DNA of 6,767 nucleotides from Galbitalea sp036499165 (GTDB taxonomy: Bacteria; Actinomycetota; Actinomycetes; Actinomycetales; Microbacteriaceae): positions 1 to 6,767 of the forward strand of contig DASYEE010000166.1 of assembly GCA_036499165.1 (NCBI GenBank). The letters run 5' to 3'. A model generated the notes under the pieces. It worked only from the letters and a program-made list of their open reading frames with translations. It was not told where the DNA came from and did no database searches. This document shows, in pieces, positions 1 to 5,179 of this stretch. The position numbers and the translations under genes are program-made. Position 1 is the first letter of the stretch, and every line of letters begins with the position of its first letter.

Positions 1-53
1 GCGAGGAGCGCGACCGGGATCACCACCGTTCGGGTGAGGCTGTGTTTCGACAT
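1..53 (-). CDS. 5' end of a gene with a signal-peptide-like N-terminus (partial)
   Basis: Only the first 17 codons are in the window. The gene starts at an ATG (complement of 51-53) and runs off the left edge. The visible peptide is MSKHSLTRTVVIPVALLA. It has a short basic stretch followed by a hydrophobic run, as at the start of a secretory or lipoprotein signal peptide. A GAGGAAG ribosome binding site lies 7 nt upstream, which supports the start. The gene has the same orientation as the catabolic operon and carries a copy of the operator motif about 80 bp upstream, so it probably belongs to the same regulon. A substrate-binding protein of an importer would fit, but no family can be assigned from so few residues. 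Confidence 0.6.
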   Translation of the reverse strand, partial: MSKHSLTRTVVIPVALL

Positions 54-132
54 TGCGGTACTTCCTCTTCTCTTCGTTGAGTTCGGGCGACCTGCGCGGG
101 CCGGACGCCATGTGACGCGGAACGCAGATTGT

Positions 133-156
133 CGGACGTTCGTCCGCTGAACGGAC
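133..156. promoter_or_regulatory. Operator-like three-half-site motif, copy A
   Basis: The copy reads CGGAC (133-137), 3 nt, CGTCCG (141-146), 5 nt, CGGAC (152-156). The first two elements form an inverted repeat and the third is a direct repeat of the first. The same layout with the same spacings occurs at 275-298, 5121-5144 and 6091-6114. This copy lies between a putative minus-strand promoter (TTGACA at 203-198) and the ATG at 53, about where a repressor would block early transcription. It is a likely binding site of the IclR protein encoded at 5176-5988. That link is inference. Confidence 0.65.
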
Positions 157-174
157 ATTTGCTATGCGAGTGCA

Positions 175-203
175 ATCTTCATCCCACGCGAATGGGTTGT
201 CAA
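175..203 (-). promoter_or_regulatory. Putative promoter of the left-edge gene
   Basis: On the minus strand a perfect -35 box TTGACA (203-198) is followed, after 17 nt, by GAAGAT (180-175), a poor -10 box. The -35 box sits in the 10-mer GCTATTGACA, which is repeated exactly at 6041-6050 in front of doxX. The 14-mer TGCACTCGCATAGC (174-161) matches 12 of 14 bases of 6078-6091 in the doxX leader. The first base of operator copy A lies 47 bp from the start of the -35 box, against 46 bp at doxX. The similarity to the doxX promoter is the strongest support; the -10 box alone would not be convincing. Confidence 0.4.
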
Positions 204-262
204 TAGCGCGCGGAAACCGGCTTCGGATTGAATTCCTGTGCGTATTTCCGGGCGCGCCAATG

Positions 263-315
263 ACACCGGGATGACGGACGCCCGTCCGTTTATCGGAGGT
301 GCGTCATCCCGGTGT
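263..315 (-). terminator. Long inverted repeat, possible operon terminator
   Basis: ACACCGGGATGACG (263-276) is perfectly complementary to CGTCATCCCGGTGT (302-315), with 25 nt between the arms. It begins about 34 bp beyond the stop codon of the amidohydrolase gene, the last gene of the operon. Inside the loop, overlapping the left arm by 2 bp, is a second short hairpin (275-280 with 283-288), which is part of operator copy B. The stem is GC-rich and long, but no clear T-run follows on the minus strand, so a classical intrinsic terminator is uncertain. A boundary or mRNA-stabilising 3' structure is equally possible. Confidence 0.45.
275..298. promoter_or_regulatory. Operator-like three-half-site motif, copy B
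   Basis: The copy reads CGGAC (275-279), 3 nt, CGTCCG (283-288), 5 nt, CGGAG (294-298), so only the last base of the third half-site deviates. Its N5 spacer TTTAT is close to the TTTGT of copy C. Unlike the other three copies it has no recognisable promoter beside it, and it lies in the loop of the 263-315 inverted repeat. It could be an auxiliary site that helps the regulator loop to copy A, whose first base lies 142 bp from the first base of copy B. It could also be part of an RNA structure. Confidence 0.5.
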
Positions 316-348
316 GGGCTCGAAGTTGTGCGACGGCGCTCTCGCCGA

Positions 349-1803
349 TCACTCCCCGCTGTGCGTGGAAGCCGTCCTGAACTCGGTGTAGGTGTACGGG
401 TTGTCGAGGATCTTCGTGGCCGGGATATCCGGGTTCATCCCCTCGGCCCACAGCGGGTCGCCGAGCGCACCCTGCAGGTACTCGACCGTCGACTCGATCT
501 GGCCGCGCACGCTGTCAATCTCGTTTCCGATGAGGCGTCCGTTGTGCTTTGCGACGACGCCGTTCACCACAACGGTCTGCACGTCACCCCTGCTCGCCTG
601 CAGCGCGATGTGGCCGTTCGGGTTCAGGATCGGGAACATCGCGGGCGAGTTGTCGTTCTTGACCAGGACGATGTCGGCGCGCTTGCCGGGCTCGAGGCTG
701 CCGACCAGGCTGCCCATCCCGATGGTCTCGGCCCCTCCGCGGGTCGCCCACTCGACGACGTGTTCCGCACGAAGGTGAGAGTGCGTGACGGTCTCGCCCT
801 TCTCGTGCGCTTTGATGTGCTCCCAGCCGCGATCCGCGCCGAGGGTCGAGCGCATCGCAGAGAACAGGTCGCTCGAGAACCAGACGCTGGTGTCGACCGA
901 GAGCGAGACCGGGATGCCGTACTGGCGAAGGATCCACGACGGCGGGTAGCCCTGCCCACAGCTGAGTTCGCTCTCGGTCGACAGCGAGACGGAGCCGCCG
1001 GTCGCGGCGATCCGCTGGTACGAGTCGTCGCTCAGCGTCGCGGCGTGCACGTAAACGCTCTCCGGTGTCATGAAGCCGTTCTCGTGCATGAGACGGATGC
1101 CGTCGTCGTTGGTCGCGCCCCACACGCCCGCGTGGGTCGTGACCGGCAGCCCGAGCTCACGTGCCGCCTCGAACGCCGCGCGCTCGGGGAAGGCCGGATC
1201 TCCCGTGACGTCGAACGCCAGCTGCACCCGCAGCTGCTCAGACCCGGTGTTGTTGTCGGCGAGAAATTTCTTGATCGCGGGATCGGCCGTCCACTCCCAT
1301 GGGCCCGCGAAGATGTTGCCGTAGGCGAGAACGTAGCGTCCAACCGACGAGCGCAGCGCGTCGAGCGCCGCCTCGCCGTGCTCGAGCGTGCGCAGCCCGT
1401 GCGACCAGTCGACGGTGGTCGTGACTCCGGCGTCGATCGCGTCGAGGGCCGAGAGCCGGTTGCCGGCGTAGACATCCTCCGGCCTAAAGCTCTTGCCGTG
1501 CTCGAGGTAATACCAGACGAAGTACTGCGTCAGCGTCCAGTCTGCGCCGTATCCACGCATAGCGGTCTGCCACATGTGCCGGTGAGTGTCGATCATGCCC
1601 GGCATCACGATGCCGCCCTTGGCGTCGATCTCGAACGTGCCATCCGGCACATCCAGGTTCTGGCCGATGGCCTCGATGTTCTCGCCCACGACGAGGACGT
1701 CGGTGTCGGCGAGCACCCGGCGGCGGTCATCCACCGTCACGACGGTTCCGTTGCGGAACACGATCGGCTGGCCGTCCCTGGGTAGTTCTGTGCTGTCTTG
1801 CAT
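349..1803 (-). CDS. Subtype III amidohydrolase (AtzA/TrzN/deaminase-like), divergent
   Basis: The protein has 484 aa, a usual length for this family. An N-terminal beta strand region (about 13-65) leads into the TIM barrel. Metal-binding positions are visible: His74 and His76 in DTHRHMWQT, His224 in TTHAG, His253 in YVHAATL and Asp304 in VDTS. The C-terminal GSLEPGKRADIVLV (about 368-381) is the typical return strand of cytosine deaminase and ATZ/TRZ hydrolases. Such enzymes are cytoplasmic and hydrolyse C-N or C-Cl bonds on rings. The Glu found three residues after the third His in AtzA (HxxE) is Val227 here, so the chemistry may differ. The ATG at 1803 is preceded by AAAGGAG with a 9-nt spacer. 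This is the last gene of the operon, 67 bp after the ligA-like gene. The substrate is unknown; an amino- or halo-substituted ring compound, or a lactone, would fit the neighbours. Confidence 0.88.
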   Translation of the reverse strand: MQDSTELPRDGQPIVFRNGTVVTVDDRRRVLADTDVLVVGENIEAIGQNLDVPDGTFEIDAKGGIVMPGMIDTHRHMWQTAMRGYGADWTLTQYFVWYYLEHGKSFRPEDVYAGNRLSALDAIDAGVTTTVDWSHGLRTLEHGEAALDALRSSVGRYVLAYGNIFAGPWEWTADPAIKKFLADNNTGSEQLRVQLAFDVTGDPAFPERAAFEAARELGLPVTTHAGVWGATNDDGIRLMHENGFMTPESVYVHAATLSDDSYQRIAATGGSVSLSTESELSCGQGYPPSWILRQYGIPVSLSVDTSVWFSSDLFSAMRSTLGADRGWEHIKAHEKGETVTHSHLRAEHVVEWATRGGAETIGMGSLVGSLEPGKRADIVLVKNDNSPAMFPILNPNGHIALQASRGDVQTVVVNGVVAKHNGRLIGNEIDSVRGQIESTVEYLQGALGDPLWAEGMNPDIPATKILDNPYTYTEFRTASTHSGE

Positions 1804-1830
1804 GGCTTTCGGCTCCTTTGTCGAACATGC

Positions 1831-1847
1831 GCTGCCCGTCGGGCAGC
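1831..1847 (-). other. GC-rich hairpin between the ligA-like and amidohydrolase genes
   Basis: GCTGCCC (1831-1837) and GGGCAGC (1841-1847) form a perfect 7-bp stem with a 3-nt loop in the 67-bp gap between two operon genes. No T-run follows on the minus strand, so it is unlikely to stop transcription fully. It could mark an mRNA processing or stability boundary that sets the amidohydrolase level relative to the genes before it. The chance occurrence of such a stem in GC-rich DNA is not negligible. Confidence 0.3.
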
Positions 1848-1870
1848 TGCGGGGTGAAGTGCTGGATGGA

Positions 1871-2245
1871 TCAGAGGGCGACGGTCGGGTAGTCCTTGTC
1901 GAGCCAGTGCGAGAGCTTCTGGGCATACTCGCGCTGGAACGCGAGCGGCCCCTGGGCGGCCTCGTAGTCGTCGTTGTAGATGGCGATGAAGATGGTCAGC
2001 GTCAGGAAGAAGTGCGCGCCGAGCTCGAACAGCTTCGGGTAGTCGAGGCCGACGAGCGCCGCGCGCTCCTCGTCGGTGAACGAGAGCCATGAGGTCTTCT
2101 CGACGCTGTTGTTCGTGCCGAGCCTGCGACCGTAGTCGCGTTCCCAACGCTCGATCAGCCCGGCCGGATCCGCCTTGTATGCCGCGAGCAGCTGCGGGTC
2201 GCCGTCGACCTGGTAGAGAAACTTGTTCACGTAGTACTTGCTCAT
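1871..2245 (-). CDS. LigA-like small (alpha) subunit of an extradiol dioxygenase
   Basis: The protein has 124 aa. It resembles the small subunit of protocatechuate 4,5-dioxygenase (LigA of Sphingobium SYK-6). YYVNKFLYQV (4-13) corresponds to YNLNQFAMSL, YKADPAGLIERW (23-34) to FKADESAYLDEW, and the helix LVGLDYPKLFELGAHFFL (64-81) to the LigA segment with ARDYNAMIDEGGNVYFL. In LigAB this all-helical subunit caps the active site of the beta subunit. An insertion at about 36-55 (DYGRRLGTNNSVEKTSWLSF) is not in LigA. The ATG (2245-2243) overlaps the stop of the ligB-like gene as ATGA, a sign of translational coupling and fixed stoichiometry. The gene order is B before A, the reverse of SYK-6 ligAB. 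Membership in the LigA family is well supported; the substrate is unknown. Confidence 0.85.
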   Translation of the reverse strand: MSKYYVNKFLYQVDGDPQLLAAYKADPAGLIERWERDYGRRLGTNNSVEKTSWLSFTDEERAALVGLDYPKLFELGAHFFLTLTIFIAIYNDDYEAAQGPLAFQREYAQKLSHWLDKDYPTVAL

Positions 2246-3105
2246 CGCGGGTCGCCTCCCGGGTACCACGTCATGTACATCTCCCTGGTGTGGAACAGGT
2301 CGAGCTCGTCGACGTACGACGCCTCGATCGGCCCGGCGATCCCCATCATGAGGATCAGGTCCATGAAGCCGTGGGTCGCGTTGCCGGCTCCCGCCATGCT
2401 GTCGTGCGTCACGTTGGCGAGGATGGCGTCGATGTCGCCGCTCGCGAGCCAGTCGATCGCCTTGCGATCGAAGACCGGGTCAGGGCCCGTCTCACCGAAC
2501 TGGCGGGGGCCGCCGAGTTCGAGCGAGAGATGGCCGCTGCCGATTGCCGCGATCTTCTTGTCGCCCGGGTACTCGTCGATGATCGAGCGGATGGCGCGGC
2601 CCAAATCCCAGAAGCGCTTCGGGCTCGGCAGGGGCGGCGCGAAGATATTCGTATAGATGGGCACGATCGGCAGGTCGGCGTCCGGCCTCGTCGTGATGAT
2701 CGGGCAGATGATCGAGTGGTCGATCTTCAGCTCGTGGCTGATCGAGAAGTCGAAACCGCGGTCGAGCAGCCCCTGGAACATGTAGCCGGAGAGGTCTTCG
2801 TCCCCGTCGAGCAGATACTTCGGGATGCTGAACTCGCGCTCCTCGTTGTAGAAGGTCGCGTCGTATTTCGGCTGCTTACCGATCAGGAACGTCGGGTAGT
2901 TGTCTGAGAAGAACTGGTGGAAGTGGTCGGCGCCGACCATCACCAGGATGTCCGGGTTCGCGGCCGTGAGCGTCTCGCGGTACGCCTCGACCTTGCGCTT
3001 CCATTCCGGGGCCTGGGGCAGCTGCTCTTCCGGCGGCGTGAGGTGGGTCGCCTTGTAATAGAACGGGTGGTGCGTTGTAGCCAGAACGGCACTCAATTCG
3101 GCCAT
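2242..3105 (-). CDS. LigB-like class III extradiol dioxygenase-fold protein with altered active site
   Basis: The protein has 287 aa and is collinear with LigB of SYK-6. TTHHPF has His12, GADHFHQFF has His61, and IDHSIICP (His130) matches LigB VDHGCTVP. IGSGHLSLELGGPR (188-201) matches WGTGGMSHQLQGPR. His12 and His61 are the two iron-ligand histidines of LigB. The LigB catalytic His195 is Leu195 here, while the neighbouring Gly192 has become His192. The third iron ligand, Glu242 of LigB, aligns with Gly246, next to His245. The protein therefore has the LigB fold but not its full catalytic set. It may be a separate subfamily with moved residues, or an enzyme with other chemistry. The ATG at 3105 has AAGGGAGAG 5 nt upstream. 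The gene lies 38 bp after the lyase-like gene and is coupled to the ligA-like gene by an ATGA overlap. The LigB alignment was made from memory of the LigB sequence. Confidence 0.88.
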   Translation of the reverse strand: MAELSAVLATTHHPFYYKATHLTPPEEQLPQAPEWKRKVEAYRETLTAANPDILVMVGADHFHQFFSDNYPTFLIGKQPKYDATFYNEEREFSIPKYLLDGDEDLSGYMFQGLLDRGFDFSISHELKIDHSIICPIITTRPDADLPIVPIYTNIFAPPLPSPKRFWDLGRAIRSIIDEYPGDKKIAAIGSGHLSLELGGPRQFGETGPDPVFDRKAIDWLASGDIDAILANVTHDSMAGAGNATHGFMDLILMMGIAGPIEASYVDELDLFHTREMYMTWYPGGDPR

Positions 3106-3143
3106 GGCAACTCTCCCTTGACTTGCTCGTGCTTACGATCTGT

Positions 3144-3935
3144 TCAGTTGTCGCCCGGAGGCGTGTACACGGCGTTGCGGTCGACAGAGGCGTAGACATC
3201 CGGCCCGATCGGGGTGATGCGCTCCTCGTTGACCTGGCCGATGAGGCCGGCGGTTCTGGCCAACAGCGAGAAGCCGCGGAGCATCTCGATCGGCAGGCCG
3301 AGGTCGGCGAGTGCCGCCCCGGCGACGCCGGCGCCGTTGAGCGGCAGTTTCTTGCCCATGACCTCCTCCTGCACGCGGCCGATGGCCTCGAACAGGGCGA
3401 GGTGCGGGCCACGGGTGCCCTCTTCCGTCGCGATGCGGATGATGGCCGGGGTGCGCGGGTCGCCCTGCTTGTGGACCGGATGCCCGAGGCCCGGGATCCT
3501 CGCACCCGCCAGCACCGCAGCGTCGAGCGCTTCGCGCGCCACGGCATCCCATTGGGCGTCGCCCCACGTCGCGTGGTCGGCGGGCAGGTCGCTCACCAGG
3601 TCGTGCAGGTACCGGCCGGTGTCTTCCGTGACGCCGAGAAAACGGGATCCGCCGCCGAGTAGCCCCGCGGCAATCGCGCCCTGCAGCGAGTCCGGGGCGC
3701 TGTAGTAGGTCAGCCTGGCCGCAATCGCGGTTGGCGTGAATCCGTGGTCGGCGAGGGAGACAAGCACGGCCTCGAACACGCGCACCTCATGCGATGTTGG
3801 TCGACGGCGGGCCACGAGCCAGAAGGCCAGCTCACCGAACGAGACGTTGCCCATCAGCTCGCCGGCGAGGTCGTGCCCCAGCAGCGAGATCGTCTCTGTC
3901 GTGCTCGTGCCGATGGACGTCGGATATTCAGGCAT
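3144..3935 (-). CDS. Citryl-CoA lyase / citrate synthase-like protein
   Basis: The protein has 263 aa, about the size of the citryl-CoA lyase domain of ATP-citrate lyase and much shorter than a full citrate synthase. Matching blocks are LADHGFTPTA (61-70; DHG motif, His64), AAGLLGGGSRF (89-99; as in GLLTIGDRF), PGLGHPVHKQGDPRT (148-162; His152, as in GIGHRV), LNGAGVAGAALADLGLP (199-215; as in LNVDGLIGVAF) and a C-terminal LLARTAGLIGQVNEER (224-239). Enzymes with this domain form or break a carbon-carbon bond next to a CoA thioester. The catalytic Asp of the NVDG motif is Ala202 here. The ATG at 3935 has AAAGGG 9 nt upstream and overlaps the end of the CoA-transferase gene by 8 nt; a longer frame from 3998 lies inside that gene and is rejected. 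The coupling suggests that the lyase acts on the thioester made by the transferase (inference). Confidence 0.85.
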   Translation of the reverse strand: MPEYPTSIGTSTTETISLLGHDLAGELMGNVSFGELAFWLVARRRPTSHEVRVFEAVLVSLADHGFTPTAIAARLTYYSAPDSLQGAIAAGLLGGGSRFLGVTEDTGRYLHDLVSDLPADHATWGDAQWDAVAREALDAAVLAGARIPGLGHPVHKQGDPRTPAIIRIATEEGTRGPHLALFEAIGRVQEEVMGKKLPLNGAGVAGAALADLGLPIEMLRGFSLLARTAGLIGQVNEERITPIGPDVYASVDRNAVYTPPGDN

Positions 3936-5106
3936 CCTGTATTTCCCTTTCGATCGGAGCGGCGAGCCAGGCCCGGATCTCGTCGTTGTCTGCACCAAGC
4001 CGCGGTGGGGCGCTCACGTACCGCGCCGGGGTTAGTGAGAAGTCGATGGCGTTGCGGATCATCGGGATGGCCGCGTCCCCCTCGCCGACCTGCACGATGG
4101 GGTTGAGCCCCAGGCGCTCGGCGAGCGCGACCCCGCCGTCAATAGTGTTGATCGGCCCGCACGCGACGCCGGCTGCGGTGAGGATGTCGAACCATTCCGC
4201 GGCCGTCTTCCGGGCCAGTGCCTCGACGAGCAGGGGCCGCAACGCCTCGCGATTGCGGTTGCGCAGCTCGCTCTCGGCAAAGCGCGGATCCGCTGCCAGC
4301 TCGGGACATCCGAGCGCCGTCGTGAGTTTGACGAACTGCCCGTTGTTGGCCGCGACGATCACGATGTCGCCGTCGCTCGCCGGCAACGGCTCGTATGGGA
4401 ACAGGCTCGGATGCGAGTTCCCCATCCTGAACGGGACCTGCCCACCCGCGACATACGTCGATGAGTGGTTCGCCATGGCCGCGAGCGCGGTCGAGAGCAG
4501 GTTGACCTCGATGTGCTGGCCGAGGCCGAAGCTGTTGCGGTGATTGAGGGCGGCGAGGATGCCGATCGTCGCCTGCATGCCGGTCATGATGTCGAAGACG
4601 GAGACACCGCTTCGGTAGGCGGGCCCGTCTGCCTCACCGGTGAGACTCATGAGACCGGATGCCGCCTGCACGAGCAGGTCATAGCCTGGCAGGCTCGCCC
4701 CCTTGTCTGCCCCGAATCCGCTGATGGATGCGTAGATGACGGCCGGGTTCTGCTCGCGCACGGAATCGTAGTCGAGACCGAATTTGGCGAGGCCCCCTGG
4801 CTTGAAGTTCTCGATCACGATATCGGCGCGAGCGGCCAGCTCCTGCGCCAGCCCGCGGTCGTGCTCGTCGGTGAAATCGAGCACGACATCCTGCTTGTTG
4901 CGGTTCACCCCGAGGTAATAGGTGGAGACACCGTCGCGCTCAGGGGGCGTCCAGCCGCGGGTCTCGTCGCCCACGGGACTCTCGACCTTGATTACGGTGG
5001 CGCCGAGATCGCCCATGAGCTGCGTCGCATAGGGGCCAGCGAGCACCCTCGAGAAATCGGCGACGAGGAGCCCGGCCAGTGGCCCTCGAGGTGCGGCGCT
5101 GCTCAC
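3928..5106 (-). CDS. Family III CoA-transferase (CaiB/BaiF/formyl-CoA transferase type)
   Basis: The protein has 392 aa, normal for family III. Typical blocks are DFSRVLAGPYATQLMGDLGA (17-36), VIKVESPVGDETRGW (38-52), YYLGVNRNKQ (63-72), ADIVIENFKPG (94-104), a glycine-rich ISGFG (128-132) and GYDLLVQAASGLMSLTGE (141-158). Asp143 of GYD corresponds to the catalytic Asp169 of formyl-CoA transferase, which carries the CoA as a mixed anhydride/thioester. The enzyme moves CoA from a donor to a carboxylic acid in the cytoplasm. The chosen start is the GTG at 5106, with AAAAGGAG 5 nt upstream; the frame stays open to 5148 but those codons lie in the ribosome binding site and operator. It is the first gene of the operon, 69 bp after iclR, with its own promoter and operator copy C. 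The CoA acceptor is unknown; a citrate-like acid would suit the next gene. Confidence 0.92.
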   Translation of the reverse strand: MSSAAPRGPLAGLLVADFSRVLAGPYATQLMGDLGATVIKVESPVGDETRGWTPPERDGVSTYYLGVNRNKQDVVLDFTDEHDRGLAQELAARADIVIENFKPGGLAKFGLDYDSVREQNPAVIYASISGFGADKGASLPGYDLLVQAASGLMSLTGEADGPAYRSGVSVFDIMTGMQATIGILAALNHRNSFGLGQHIEVNLLSTALAAMANHSSTYVAGGQVPFRMGNSHPSLFPYEPLPASDGDIVIVAANNGQFVKLTTALGCPELAADPRFAESELRNRNREALRPLLVEALARKTAAEWFDILTAAGVACGPINTIDGGVALAERLGLNPIVQVGEGDAAIPMIRNAIDFSLTPARYVSAPPRLGADNDEIRAWLAAPIEREIQDA

Positions 5107-5120
5107 TCGGACTCCTTTTA

Positions 5121-5144
5121 CGGACAAACGTCCGTTTGTCGGAC
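5121..5144. promoter_or_regulatory. Operator-like three-half-site motif, copy C
   Basis: This is the most regular copy: CGGAC (5121-5125), AAA, CGTCCG (5129-5134), TTTGT, CGGAC (5140-5144). A second, overlapping symmetry is present: GACAAACG (5123-5130) and CGTTTGTC (5133-5140) are perfect inverted arms around a 2-nt centre. The site begins at the expected transcription start of the operon (about 7 nt after the -10 box) and ends just before the ribosome binding site of the CoA-transferase gene. A protein bound here would block the operon promoter. The IclR protein encoded immediately upstream is the obvious candidate. Confidence 0.75.
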
Positions 5145-5150
5145 ACATCC

Positions 5151-5179
5151 ATTGAATCCCACCAGCGGTGTCCCGTCAA
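5151..5179 (-). promoter_or_regulatory. Putative promoter of the catabolic operon
   Basis: On the minus strand TTGACG (5179-5174) and TTCAAT (5156-5151) are separated by exactly 17 nt, close to the sigma-70-type consensus (5/6 and 4/6 matches). The expected start point falls at about 5144, the first base of operator copy C. The -35 box contains the TGA stop codon of iclR (5178-5176), so the promoter uses the very end of that gene. This gives the operon its own regulated start even if iclR transcripts also read through. Confidence 0.5.

Larger units (their letters stand above)
54..348. other. 295-bp intergenic regulatory region
   Basis: No convincing gene is seen here on either strand. The region holds the leader and putative promoter of the left-edge minus-strand gene, two copies of the three-half-site motif (133-156 and 275-298), and a 14-bp inverted repeat (263-276 with 302-315) beyond the stop codon of the amidohydrolase gene. 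A plus-strand reading frame that enters from 238 and runs across the amidohydrolase gene is an antisense shadow. Confidence 0.6.

Noticed and set aside
238..1785. Plus-strand open frame of 515 codons antisense to the amidohydrolase gene
   Set aside because: It is rich in Arg, Val and Asp without any recognisable domain. The opposite strand encodes a clear amidohydrolase with metal-site motifs and a good ribosome binding site.
1804..1926. N-terminal extension of the amidohydrolase frame
   Set aside because: It would overlap the end of the ligA-like gene and gives a low-complexity Ser/Thr/Pro-rich peptide. The ATG at 1803 has AAAGGAG and the family-typical N-terminus.
1871..3105. Naming the pair ligAB, a protocatechuate 4,5-dioxygenase
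   Set aside because: The fold and subunit pairing match, but the catalytic His and the Glu ligand of LigB are not at their positions and the downstream pathway genes are absent. No gene symbol is given.
3144..3935. Calling the lyase-like protein a citrate synthase
   Set aside because: It is far shorter than citrate synthases, has LGGG rather than the HGGA motif, and matches the lyase domain of ATP-citrate lyase better.
3794..4543. Plus-strand frame of 249 codons over the CoA-transferase gene
   Set aside because: It is an antisense shadow of a gene with conserved family III motifs; no start signal or domain is seen.
5107..5148. Upstream start of the CoA-transferase at 5148
   Set aside because: These codons cover the ribosome binding site and operator copy C. 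The GTG at 5106 has AAAAGGAG at proper spacing and gives a family-typical N-terminus.
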